Part shown: positions 5,763-12,318 of the stretch, one piece after another
How the letters are laid out: each line of letters opens with the position of its first letter
How positions within the stretch are numbered: the stretch's first letter is position 1
Origin: an archaeon
GTDB lineage: Archaea > Nanobdellota > Nanobdellia > Woesearchaeales > JAHJEM01
Direction of reading: 5' to 3'
NCBI GenBank assembly: GCA_020057445.1
Contig: JAGVFV010000139.1
Coordinates: 1 to 13,945 of the forward strand
DNA: 13,945 nt
Made by a program: the position numbers and the translations under genes
Notes under the pieces: generated by a model
What the model was told of the DNA's origin: nothing
What the model saw: the letters and a program-made list of their open reading frames with translations, nothing else
The model's database searches: none

Positions 5763-6785
5763 CTAGTTCACAGCCTCAGGCAATGTCTTAAAGACATGCT
5801 CCTTGTACGCGACAAAGGTCTGATAATTGCGCGTGATCGAAGAAAAAGTGCCCTTGATGTCTTTCACGATCCTATGGAACTCCCGAGGATTCTCGACAAG
5901 GATGTACATGAGCAGATCCCACCCTCCGAGCGTCTTTGCTGAAAGCATGATGTGCCTGTTGTCCTCCAAGAACGCCAGGAATTTCCTCTCATTCTGGCGG
6001 TCAAACATCTTCGTCTCGATGGAAAAAGTATACCAGTGATACTTCATCGCGGAAAAATTGACCTGGATGGTGAATCGCCTAATGATCCCCTCAGCAACGA
6101 GATGCTTCATCCGATAGCTCACTGTATCTGCGTTCATGCCTATCCTCTTCCCGATATCATACGTCGAAAGACGGCAATCTTCCGCAAGGATCCGAAGGAG
6201 CTTCAGGTCTTTTTCATCGACCGCCGCCTTTCCTTCCTTATGCTCCTGCTCCTTGAAGATCTCCTGCTTCTTCTCTTTGATCAGGACAGGCACATACCTC
6301 TCATTATACTTCTTGATGATCTCGAGCTTGTATTTCTCGATGATGAGCTTTGAAAACTTCTCTGACAGGTCCATCATGATCCTGTCAAATTCCAATAGAT
6401 TCCGTGCAAGGATCCCGATCTCATAATCCCACCTATCACTGTATTCTATCACTGAAAAGACATTCGGATGATCTGCAAGATAACCGTGCAGGCCAGTCTC
6501 AAGATCCTTCTGGTCCTCATCGACCGTCAAGAAGACATGGAATGCATAATACCCCAATTTTGCGAAATCGACGAGCGCAAAGAATTTCTGGATCACGCCT
6601 GTTGCAGACAGCCGCTTCAAGCGATAGTCTATGGCATCACGCGAAAGCGCCACCTCATGCGCGATCTGGGTCAGTGGAGTTCGCGCATTCTCGGAAAGAA
6701 GTGTCAATATCTTCCGGTCTTTCACATCGAGCTTGATATTCTTCTCAAACTCCTCAAAATCGATCCTTCCTGGATTCTTCGCCAT
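5763..6785 (-). CDS. Double Lrp/AsnC-family transcriptional regulator
   Basis: About 340 aa with two complete Lrp-like halves in tandem. Half 1: helix-turn-helix (about 20-65, LDVKDRKILTLLSENARTPL then IAHEVALSRDAIDYRLKRL), followed by a RAM-like alpha/beta domain. Half 2 repeats this: VDEKDLKLLRILAEDCRLST with IGKRIGMNADTVSYRMKHL (about 189-232), then a second sensor domain ending with HIMLSAKTLGGWDLLMYILV. Ordinary Lrp proteins are about 150 aa and dimerise, so one chain here imitates a dimer. The ATG at 6785 fits a leaderless box near 6810-6819; ATGs at 6806 and 6848 in frame are alternatives. It diverges from the 261-aa gene over a shared TATA box with a palindrome on its side, so autoregulation is likely. 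The effector ligand is unknown. Confidence 0.85.
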   Translation of the reverse strand: MAKNPGRIDFEEFEKNIKLDVKDRKILTLLSENARTPLTQIAHEVALSRDAIDYRLKRLSATGVIQKFFALVDFAKLGYYAFHVFLTVDEDQKDLETGLHGYLADHPNVFSVIEYSDRWDYEIGILARNLLEFDRIMMDLSEKFSKLIIEKYKLEIIKKYNERYVPVLIKEKKQEIFKEQEHKEGKAAVDEKDLKLLRILAEDCRLSTYDIGKRIGMNADTVSYRMKHLVAEGIIRRFTIQVNFSAMKYHWYTFSIETKMFDRQNERKFLAFLEDNRHIMLSAKTLGGWDLLMYILVENPREFHRIVKDIKGTFSSITRNYQTFVAYKEHVFKTLPEAVN

Positions 6786-6817
6786 AACGCCTGGTTTCGC
6801 TGGCATGAAATAAAAAT

Positions 6818-6837
6818 CTTTCGGTAAAACCGCAAAG
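6818..6837. promoter_or_regulatory. Candidate operator palindrome upstream of the Lrp-like gene
   Basis: An imperfect palindrome, CTTTCGGT-AAA-ACCGCAAAG, is centred near 6827. That is about where transcription of the regulator would begin if it used the TATA box at 6846-6858. Lrp-type proteins commonly bind near their own promoters; that it binds here is inference. Confidence 0.4.
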
Positions 6838-6845
6838 AAAAAGGT

Positions 6846-6858
6846 CAATATTTATAGG
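6846..6858. promoter_or_regulatory. Shared TATA box for two divergent genes
   Basis: CAATATTTATAGG reads as TTTATAG towards the 261-aa gene and as CTATAAATATTG towards the Lrp-like gene. For the plus gene the predicted start of transcription is near 6880, giving a leader of about 25 nt that holds a Shine-Dalgarno. Confidence 0.55.
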
Positions 6859-6903
6859 CAACACAGCCTTCTCCCATCCTAAAAGAAGTGAGGAGGGATA
6901 CCC

Positions 6904-7689
6904 ATGAAAGAACATGTTAAAAAGATACAGGAAGGAGTGGAAGGAGTAGTCGAAGAAGCGACACGGGGCATACGAAGGCGCATCTATAAAGGAGTCGAAC
7001 ACGCAGAAGAGGATGCGAGAGCCGGAAGAAGAATACCCGGAGCTGCAAAAGAAACAATCGGACGCGCAAAAGGATACCATGATCGTGTCAAGCAAGAAGG
7101 GGGATACGGCGCAAAAGCGCGACAGGCATTGGATCATGTCGGGGATAAAATCGAACACACGATGGATGGCATCGAAAAAAAGGTCATGAAGGCATCAGAC
7201 GCAGTGGACCGTGCCGCAGACCGCATGGTAGAGCGCATCGACAACCTCTTCTATACGGACGGCGAATTCGACAATGACAAGCTCGATGCATATCTTCGCA
7301 CACAAGGAGAAGCGCTCAAACATACAGGAGAACGCGCACTGGAGAGCGTCGGCGGCATTGTTGAGAAGCTCAAGCATGACTACCATGAATTCATTCCGAC
7401 ACAAGAGGAAAAAGCGGGAAAATATGCAGGCATGGGATCAAAGCATCCAAATCCGCGAAGCCTCTTCAAGGAAGATTTTGACCAAAGCATCCTGTTTTAT
7501 GAAACTGTTAGGAAAGCAATACCCGGAGCAGTCCCTCTGAGGTCCGAAATCCTTCAAGACATAAGAGATGTTGTTGCGACGAACAGGCCTCAACTTGCCG
7601 ACCACTATGTCCATCAAACGACGCCGACAGGTAAAATCAGATCCAGGTCCCAGGCAAAACTTGAGGTTATCGGCAAGTACAGGATGTAA
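6904..7689 (+). CDS. Helical charged protein of unknown family, 261 aa
   Basis: I recognise no family. Residues 1-160 are rich in Lys, Glu, Ala and Arg, with heptad-like spacing of Val, Ile and Ala and glycine breaks (EGVEGVVEEATRGIRRRIYK, then GIEKKVMKASDAVDRAADRM). This suggests long amphipathic helices or coiled coil, reminiscent of apolipoprotein- or LEA-like proteins, though that is resemblance only. The C-terminal 90 residues look more compact (KEDFDQSILFYETVRKAIPG). There is no signal peptide or hydrophobic membrane span. The start is secure: GGAGG at 6892-6896, 7 nt before the ATG. It is one of only two genes here with a clear Shine-Dalgarno, and it diverges from the Lrp-like regulator, which may control it. 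Confidence 0.8.
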   Translation: MKEHVKKIQEGVEGVVEEATRGIRRRIYKGVEHAEEDARAGRRIPGAAKETIGRAKGYHDRVKQEGGYGAKARQALDHVGDKIEHTMDGIEKKVMKASDAVDRAADRMVERIDNLFYTDGEFDNDKLDAYLRTQGEALKHTGERALESVGGIVEKLKHDYHEFIPTQEEKAGKYAGMGSKHPNPRSLFKEDFDQSILFYETVRKAIPGAVPLRSEILQDIRDVVATNRPQLADHYVHQTTPTGKIRSRSQAKLEVIGKYRM

Positions 7690-7695
7690 ACCATA

Positions 7696-7706
7696 TTTTT
7701 TTATAG
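7696..7706 (+). promoter_or_regulatory. TATA box of dut and T-tract terminator of the preceding gene
   Basis: TTTTTTTATAG is centred 26 nt before the dut ATG at 7728. The same run of seven T lies just after the stop of the 261-aa gene, so one short sequence may both end one transcript and place the start of the next. Confidence 0.5.
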
Positions 7707-7727
7707 TACTTCTTTTTCTTTCTTCTT

Positions 7728-8201
7728 ATGCATATAAAGATAAAGATCCTGACAGAAGGAGTACAGGCACCTGCATATGCCCATGAAGGTGACTGCGGCC
7801 TTGACATCCGTGCATCAGGAAATTGGATCGTCAACCTTGATGACGGGGAAAAAGAAGTCAGCCAAGAAAGCATCCTAATATCTCCGGGAGAGCGCATCGT
7901 CGCAAAGACAGGAATCGCGCTTGAGATGCCTCCTGGCACCTGGGGAAATATCCGCGATCGGAGCGGACTTGCGAGGAAATCAGGGATCCATACCATGTCC
8001 GGCGTGCTTGACGAGAATTACAGAGGAGAGCTCCAGCTCGTCCTCATCAACCTCGGAAAAAGACCATACGAGGCAAAGAAGGGAGAACGGCTTGCGCAGC
8101 TCATCGTCTCGCCCTATACGAGAGCAGACATCGTAATCGTCGATGCATTGACTGACACAAAGCGCGGCAGCGGAGGATTTGGGCATTCTGGAAAGTTCTG
8201 A
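7728..8201 (+). CDS. dut: dUTP diphosphatase (trimeric dUTPase)
   Basis: The enzyme hydrolyses dUTP to dUMP and pyrophosphate, keeping uracil out of DNA and feeding dTMP synthesis. All five motifs of trimeric dUTPases are present in 157 aa: GDCGLDIRA (21-29), RSGLARKSG (78-86), GVLDENYRGELQLVLIN (92-108) with the catalytic Asp and the base-stacking Tyr, GERLAQLI (119-126), and the C-terminal lid RGSGGFGHSG (146-155). The lid sequence and the motif 3 Asp/Tyr favour a dUTPase over a dCTP deaminase. Translation probably starts leaderless at 7728. The next gene on the strand is the DNA polymerase, in line with a DNA-precursor role. Confidence 0.95.
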   Translation: MHIKIKILTEGVQAPAYAHEGDCGLDIRASGNWIVNLDDGEKEVSQESILISPGERIVAKTGIALEMPPGTWGNIRDRSGLARKSGIHTMSGVLDENYRGELQLVLINLGKRPYEAKKGERLAQLIVSPYTRADIVIVDALTDTKRGSGGFGHSGKF

Positions 8202-8230
8202 CATCATCCTTGAATATTACTGAGCATCAT

Positions 8231-8239
8231 CTTTAAATA
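8231..8239 (+). promoter_or_regulatory. TATA-like box of the DNA polymerase gene
   Basis: CTTTAAATA is centred 27 nt before the ATG at 8262, with no Shine-Dalgarno in between; leaderless initiation is likely. Confidence 0.6.
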
Positions 8240-8261
8240 ACACTGCTCCTTCTGCATAAGC

Positions 8262-10604
8262 ATGAAAGCATACGCCGTCTACCCGACCTACCGCACCAAC
8301 CTCAATCCAGAAACAGGCAGGGAAGAAAGCTTTGTCCTCCTCTTTGGACGGCTTGAGAACGGCGAATCGTTCATGAGCAAAACCCCTTTCAGGCCATACT
8401 TCTGGATACCGAAAAAAGACCTTGAAAAAGCGCACAAGCTCGCAAAAAACACGCTCTTTGACACGGCAACGCCAGGATACCGCAACTTCAAAGGAGAAGA
8501 GGTCGCACAAATCATCCTCGACACGCCAAAACAAGTACCAGACCTTCGCAGGATCTTTGAAGACCACAAGATCTCAGTCTATGAAGCAGACATCAGATTC
8601 GCCTACCGCTTCATGATGGACAAAGGAATACTCGGATCCTTTGACATCGAAGGCACATTCACCAAAGGAGACTATGTCGACCGGATCTACGACGACCCGA
8701 CAATCACTCCAGCCTCCTGGTTCCCTCAGCTCAAGGTGCTCTCCATCGATATAGAGACTAATTTGACAGCAGACGAATTCTGGGCGGTCTCCATGCACAC
8801 CGAAGGCTACAGCCACGTGTTTGTCCTCTCGAGCAAGGAGTGGAAAGGAGCGACAAGCTTCACAGACCAAGGAGCGCTCCTTTCTGCATTTCGCGACAAG
8901 GTCAAGGAACTTGATCCTGACATCATCGTCGGCTGGAACCTCATCGACTTTGACCTCAAGGTGATACAAGAACAGTTCAAGAAGCACAAGATCGACTTTT
9001 TTCTCGGGCGCGCAAACAGCAGCTGCTCTCTCAAAATATTCGATGACTTCTTCCGGGAATCGACAGCAGACATCCCTGGAAGGCAGGCGCTCGACGGGAT
9101 TGCGCTACTCAAGAACGCATTCATCAAGCTCGATGACTACAAGCTCTCCACAGCCGCAAAGGTTTTCCTGCACGACGACAAGCTGATCGGCGAAGAGAAC
9201 AAAGGGGAACAGATAGAGTTTGCCTACAAGAAAAACACCCAGCTCTTCATCGACTATAACCTAAAGGACTCCGTGCTCGCGTACGATATCATCAAGAAGA
9301 CAGGGACACTTGACCTTGCCATCCAGCGAAGCCTCCTCACAGGCATGCCAATCGAACGGGTACGAGCATCGATCGCAAGCCTTGACTCCCTCTACATCAG
9401 AGAACTCAACAAGAGAAAGATCGTCGCGCCGCCGGCAGGGATGTCAGATAAAGACGAAGACACCAAAGGCGGATTTGTCATGAAATCAGAGCCAGGCATC
9501 TACGACTATGTGATCGTCCACGACTTCAAAAGCCTGTACCCCTCCATCATCCGCACCTTCAACATCGATCCATATTCTTTTGCAGGCATGCACGCCAAGG
9601 GAAAAAACATCGTCACTGTCGTTAACGGGGCGTCATTCAGGAACGAGGATGGTATCCTTCCCTCGCTCATCCAACGCCTCTGGGAAAGCAGGGATCGGGC
9701 AAAGAAAGAGAAGAACGCCCGCGCATCGCAGGCGATCAAGATCCTCATGAACAGCTTCTACGGCGTGCTTGCCAATCCTACATGCAGATTCTTCTCGCCA
9801 GAGCTTGCGAATGCCATCACCCACACAGGCCAGCACCTCATCAAGCTCTCTGCGGATAAAGTCAGGGAGATGGGATACGACGTCATCTATGGAGACACTG
9901 ATTCAATATTTACCCATACCAAAGCAAAAGACGAGAAAGAGGCAGAAGAGATCGGGAAAAAAATACAGGAGAACATCAACGCATTCTACAAGAAACACAT
10001 CAAAGAGACGTACCATCGGGAAAATTTCATGGAACTCGAATTCGAGAAAGTATTCATCAAGTTCATGATGCCCACAGTACGCAATTCGACAGTCGGGGCG
10101 AAAAAAAGATATGCAGGAATCATCAGGCAGGACGGAAAAGAAAAAATAGTCTTCACAGGCCTAGAATTTGTCAGGAGCGACTGGACAGAACTTGCCAAAA
10201 AATTCCAGATGGAGCTCCTTGACAAGATCTTCCACGAGAAAGAAGTCGCAAAATACGTCAAGGACTTCATCGACGACCTCCAGAAAGGGAAGTATGACAG
10301 CCTCCTCGTCTACCGGAAATCCATACGAAAAGGACTCGAAGAATACACCAAGACCACGCCACCCCACGTGAAAGCCGCACGCCTGCTCGAACAAGCAGGA
10401 AAGAAGATAGAAAGCACGACCATACGATACGTGATGACGACGGCAGGGCCAGAACCAATCGAGATGCAGAAGCACAAGATAGACTACGAACACTACATCG
10501 ACAAGCAGATCAAGCCGATCGCGGACTCTGTGCTGTCATTCTACGACACGACATTCAACGACCTGATGAAGAACTCAAAGCAGCAGACGCTGTTTGGATA
10601 TTGA
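8262..10604 (+). CDS. polB: Family B DNA polymerase, Pol II-like, with proofreading exonuclease
   Basis: A 780-aa polymerase without intein. The exonuclease motifs are intact: SIDIET (161-166, Asp163/Glu165), GWNLIDFD (224-231) and YNLKD (332-336). Polymerase motifs are DFKSLYPSI (421-429), KILMNSFYG (493-501) and YGDTDS (543-548), plus KKRYAG (614-619). Several segments match E. coli Pol II as I remember it more closely than typical archaeal PolB: VYEADIR, IVGWN with LGRANS, LEFVRSDWTELAKKFQ, TTPPHVKAARL and TTAGPEPIE with IDYEHY. The end KQQTLFGY resembles a PCNA-interacting peptide, or the clamp-binding end of Pol II. VP at 92-93 aligns by eye with the uracil-pocket Val-Pro of Pyrococcus PolB. 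It is transcribed like dut and converges on the MazG-like gene; repair, bypass or replication are all possible. Confidence 0.95.
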   Translation: MKAYAVYPTYRTNLNPETGREESFVLLFGRLENGESFMSKTPFRPYFWIPKKDLEKAHKLAKNTLFDTATPGYRNFKGEEVAQIILDTPKQVPDLRRIFEDHKISVYEADIRFAYRFMMDKGILGSFDIEGTFTKGDYVDRIYDDPTITPASWFPQLKVLSIDIETNLTADEFWAVSMHTEGYSHVFVLSSKEWKGATSFTDQGALLSAFRDKVKELDPDIIVGWNLIDFDLKVIQEQFKKHKIDFFLGRANSSCSLKIFDDFFRESTADIPGRQALDGIALLKNAFIKLDDYKLSTAAKVFLHDDKLIGEENKGEQIEFAYKKNTQLFIDYNLKDSVLAYDIIKKTGTLDLAIQRSLLTGMPIERVRASIASLDSLYIRELNKRKIVAPPAGMSDKDEDTKGGFVMKSEPGIYDYVIVHDFKSLYPSIIRTFNIDPYSFAGMHAKGKNIVTVVNGASFRNEDGILPSLIQRLWESRDRAKKEKNARASQAIKILMNSFYGVLANPTCRFFSPELANAITHTGQHLIKLSADKVREMGYDVIYGDTDSIFTHTKAKDEKEAEEIGKKIQENINAFYKKHIKETYHRENFMELEFEKVFIKFMMPTVRNSTVGAKKRYAGIIRQDGKEKIVFTGLEFVRSDWTELAKKFQMELLDKIFHEKEVAKYVKDFIDDLQKGKYDSLLVYRKSIRKGLEEYTKTTPPHVKAARLLEQAGKKIESTTIRYVMTTAGPEPIEMQKHKIDYEHYIDKQIKPIADSVLSFYDTTFNDLMKNSKQQTLFGY

Positions 10605-10646
10605 CAGCGGACTGCGATCAGCTGACAGAATAGATGCGTTTTATCA

Positions 10647-11168
10647 CTATTCACTCTCTCTTTTCCCTGGCATGTACCCTTCGTGCGTCCTTCCTTCATT
10701 TCTTGAGATGATATCCTCTAGGACGTGCATCTCGTCGACCTTGATGAATGAGAAGAAATTGTGGCAGTAGCCCATGAGGTTGCCGATGTGCTCCTGGAAC
10801 TCGCTTTGCTTGTTCAGCCGATCAATAGGGAACTTGTTGCTCTTCTTGTAATTCTTTGCGATCATGCCAATCTCACGCACGATATATGGAAGATGGCCTT
10901 GCGATGAACTTGGCTCTTCCGGGATATAGGGCACATCCTTCTTGATGACCTCATCCGCGTTCCAGCGGAACATGCCGCACAGGCCGAGGCAATAGATCAT
11001 GATATCCCCGATCGCATCAACGACATCATCCCTGTTGTCGAGAATTATGGCGTCAGAAAGCTCCCCCTCTTCTTCAGCAAGAAGGGTGATCTCATGCTCG
11101 ACATTCGTCACATTGAAATGCCGTCGTACCTTATTCACATACGCCTTCTGCTGCAAAGGATAATACAT
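10647..11168 (-). CDS. MazG-like all-alpha NTP pyrophosphohydrolase
   Basis: 173 aa. The segment AEEEGELSDAIILDNRDDVV (31-50) followed by DAIGDIMIY (51-59) gives the E-x2-E ... D-x3-D metal-binding pattern of MazG and related all-alpha pyrophosphatases, which hydrolyse (d)NTPs to monophosphates. The second half (IVREIGMIAKNYKK, then a helical stretch and RNEGRTHEGYMPG) may be a degenerate partner repeat or substrate lid. I chose the ATG at 11168 because a TATA-like box is centred 28 nt upstream; a TTG two codons earlier is less likely. It faces polB, and dut is one gene further on, which suggests a nucleotide-pool cleaning role. The exact substrate cannot be read from the sequence. Confidence 0.78.
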   Translation of the reverse strand: MYYPLQQKAYVNKVRRHFNVTNVEHEITLLAEEEGELSDAIILDNRDDVVDAIGDIMIYCLGLCGMFRWNADEVIKKDVPYIPEEPSSSQGHLPYIVREIGMIAKNYKKSNKFPIDRLNKQSEFQEHIGNLMGYCHNFFSFIKVDEMHVLEDIISRNEGRTHEGYMPGKRESE

Positions 11169-11190
11169 AGCCAATCGAGAACGTCCTCTT

Positions 11191-11200
11191 CTTTAAAAAA
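11191..11200 (-). promoter_or_regulatory. TATA-like box of the MazG-like gene
   Basis: TTTTTTAAAG on the minus strand, centred 28 nt before the ATG at 11168, in the 37-bp gap after the winged-helix gene. The two genes can therefore be transcribed separately. Confidence 0.5.
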
Positions 11201-11205
11201 TTAGC

Positions 11206-11493
11206 TCAGAACTTGATATCCTTTGTCCTTTGCAGGAATCCAGGGGTTGTCTCGTAGACAAGGTGGTCGCGCTTCAATTCCTCAAGAAGATCGTAGGTCT
11301 CCTTCTCTGTGAAGCCGTTATTGACCGCTTCCACGATGACTGATTCGATGTGGATCTTCTTATTCCTCTGTGTCACGAGTTCGTTGATGATGTCGAGAAG
11401 CTTGATCTTGTTGTTCATCGAAGACTCCTGCATTATCGCGCCTGCAAGGAGTCTCTGCTGCCTCAGCAAATCATTGAATTCTTGTTCGTCCAT
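11206..11493 (-). CDS. Small winged-helix protein resembling the MCM C-terminal domain
   Basis: 95 aa. After a short N-terminal helix, residues about 28-90 read like the winged helix at the C-terminus of archaeal MCM helicases: a first helix (KIKLLDIINELVTQ), the block IESVIVEAVNNGFTEKET, then LLEELKRDHLVYETTPGFLQ, with the typical L-K-R-x-x-x-V/I-Y-E-x-x-P-G-F/Y-L pattern. In MCM this domain modulates the helicase and DNA contacts; a free-standing version could bind DNA or replication proteins, which is inference. There is no Shine-Dalgarno and no box at the leaderless distance. The nearest TATA-like sequence (11576-11586) would leave a leader of about 60 nt. It lies just upstream of the MazG-like gene on the same strand. 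Confidence 0.65.
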   Translation of the reverse strand: MDEQEFNDLLRQQRLLAGAIMQESSMNNKIKLLDIINELVTQRNKKIHIESVIVEAVNNGFTEKETYDLLEELKRDHLVYETTPGFLQRTKDIKF

Positions 11494-11536
11494 TGTACTT
11501 TAGGAAGATAGAACGCCTGCGAAAATCGCTTTTTGC

Positions 11537-11586
11537 GTATACTTTTGCCATCTCCCCCGCTCACAGTATACTAATGTATATATAAA
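11537..11586. promoter_or_regulatory. AT-rich divergent promoter region with paired GTATACT sites
   Basis: The word GTATACT occurs at 11537-11543 and 11566-11572, 29 bp apart; the second is part of the palindrome AGTATACT. A TATA-like run (TATATATAAAAA, 11577-11588) follows. The run may serve the minus-strand winged-helix gene. It is too close to the ATG at 11588 to serve the plus-strand ORF unless that ORF starts further downstream; the first GTATACT could be its box instead. Confidence 0.35.
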
Positions 11587-11587
11587 A

Positions 11588-11863
11588 ATGTTTCGCTTTT
11601 CCGACTTATTGACGACGGAAACCGGCAGATTTAAAAGCTTAAACTGCCAACAGAACGCTGCGATCAGCGATCTGATTGATACGTGTATCACACGCGGATA
11701 TCCCAGGGGGTGGGAATTGCATCATATCCTTATTGAAAAGCGAGGGAACAGCATATTCACCGATCTGCTCTTCATGAGAGAGGACTTCTTCATCCACAAG
11801 CAGATAGAATACAAGGACAAGAAAGTCTTTATCCGTGTCTGGAAACGCTTCTTCAAACAATAA
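11588..11863 (+). CDS. Hypothetical protein, 91 aa
   Basis: I recognise no family. The first 25 residues are uncertain because the TATA-like run lies directly against the ATG and no Shine-Dalgarno is visible. The part from about residue 30 looks most protein-like: ITRGYPRGWELHHILIEKRG, then FFIHKQIEYKDKKVFIRVWK, rich in aromatic and basic residues, suggesting a small beta-rich or nucleic-acid-binding domain. The stop TAA is the first three bases of the 14-bp hairpin of repeat copy 3. It converges on the 81-aa gene. Confidence 0.5.
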   Translation: MFRFSDLLTTETGRFKSLNCQQNAAISDLIDTCITRGYPRGWELHHILIEKRGNSIFTDLLFMREDFFIHKQIEYKDKKVFIRVWKRFFKQ

Positions 11864-11997
11864 ACAATACAAAGACTGCGCTCACTTTGTATTGTTTAAG
11901 CCTAACTGGTCGCCAAAACCACTGCTGTCACAATAAAGTTGTTTCCCTCTCGGGCAAAGCGCAAGGAGAGCAGATAGATATGAATCCAGTTCAAGCA
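11861..11997 (+). repeat. Two-hairpin palindromic element, copy 3
   Basis: Hairpin A is a perfect 14-bp stem, TAAACAATACAAAG (11861-11874) with CTTTGTATTGTTTA (11885-11898), and a 10-nt loop. The core TTTAAGCCT (11895-11903) and AACTGGTCGCCAAAACC (11904-11920) match copy 1 almost base for base, except for two bases missing before AACTGG. The outer stem AACTGG (11904-11909) pairs with CCAGTT (11986-11991), followed by CAAGCA. The interior is longer (76 nt) than in the other copies and holds short competing stems: CTGCT with AGCAG (11922-11926/11969-11973) and CTCTC with GAGAG (11947-11951/11966-11970). It fills the gap between two convergent genes and touches both stop codons. Confidence 0.8.
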
Positions 11998-11998
11998 T

Positions 11999-12244
11999 TC
12001 ATTTCTTCAGTAATGCAGAAATCTTGTCCCACAGCCGGGGATCCGGGTCGGCCGCAAGATCAATGGATGCGATCTCTGACTCGCGGACTGTGTCCAGGGT
12101 CCGAAGCACGTGCTCAATCTCCCTTATCGCACCATACACCTGATGCTTCTTCGAAAGGTCAAGACCTGACTTTGGATCCTCAAGGAGGCCGATGAGATGG
12201 AGCCTTCGCTCCTCAAACGTCTTCTTGAGATCATGCACAACCAT
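11999..12244 (-). CDS. Hypothetical small helical protein, 81 aa
   Basis: The family is not recognised. The protein is almost certainly all helical and soluble: a basic N-terminal helix (DLKKTFEERRLHLIGLLED), a turn (PKSGLDLSKK), a second helix (QVYGAIREIEHVLRTLDTVR) and an acidic end with a last helix (RLWDKISALLKK), which suggests a helical hairpin that may dimerise. A TATA-like box (12264-12275, minus strand) centred 25 nt upstream supports the ATG at 12244 and leaderless initiation. The stop TGA is at 11999-12001, right at the edge of repeat copy 3, so the original C-terminus may have been longer. It is divergent from ppdK. Confidence 0.65.
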   Translation of the reverse strand: MVVHDLKKTFEERRLHLIGLLEDPKSGLDLSKKHQVYGAIREIEHVLRTLDTVRESEIASIDLAADPDPRLWDKISALLKK

Positions 12245-12263
12245 ATCTACCCTTAAACCTGCT

Positions 12264-12275
12264 CATTTATTAATC
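12264..12275 (-). promoter_or_regulatory. TATA-like box of the 81-aa gene
   Basis: GATTAATAAATG on the minus strand, centred 25 nt before the ATG at 12244. Confidence 0.45.
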
Positions 12276-12286
12276 TTGCGGCACAA

Positions 12287-12297
12287 TGTATAAAAAG
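12287..12297 (+). promoter_or_regulatory. TATA box of the pyruvate phosphate dikinase gene
   Basis: TGTATAAAAAG is centred 27 nt before the ATG at 12319. GGAG follows at 12297-12300 but is 18 nt from the start and too far to act as a Shine-Dalgarno. Confidence 0.6.
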
Positions 12298-12318
12298 GAG
12301 ACCATGCCCTAACCGCAT

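Noticed and set aside
11895..11997. Integron attC-like site (GCCTAAC resembles RYYYAAC)
   Set aside because: The matching right-hand core GTTRRRY is missing (GTTCAAG), the other two copies do not fit either half, and there is no integrase or gene cassette layout.
1157..11997. H/ACA guide RNA (hairpin, hinge, hairpin, tail)
   Set aside because: The order of two hairpins is suggestive, but there is no ACA at the right distance, no visible k-turn, and the interior loop is not shared between copies.
11887..12195. Plus-strand ORF of 102 aa across repeat copy 3
   Set aside because: It consists of the element's interior and the antisense of the 81-aa gene; it has no promoter at a fitting place, and its sequence is low in protein character.
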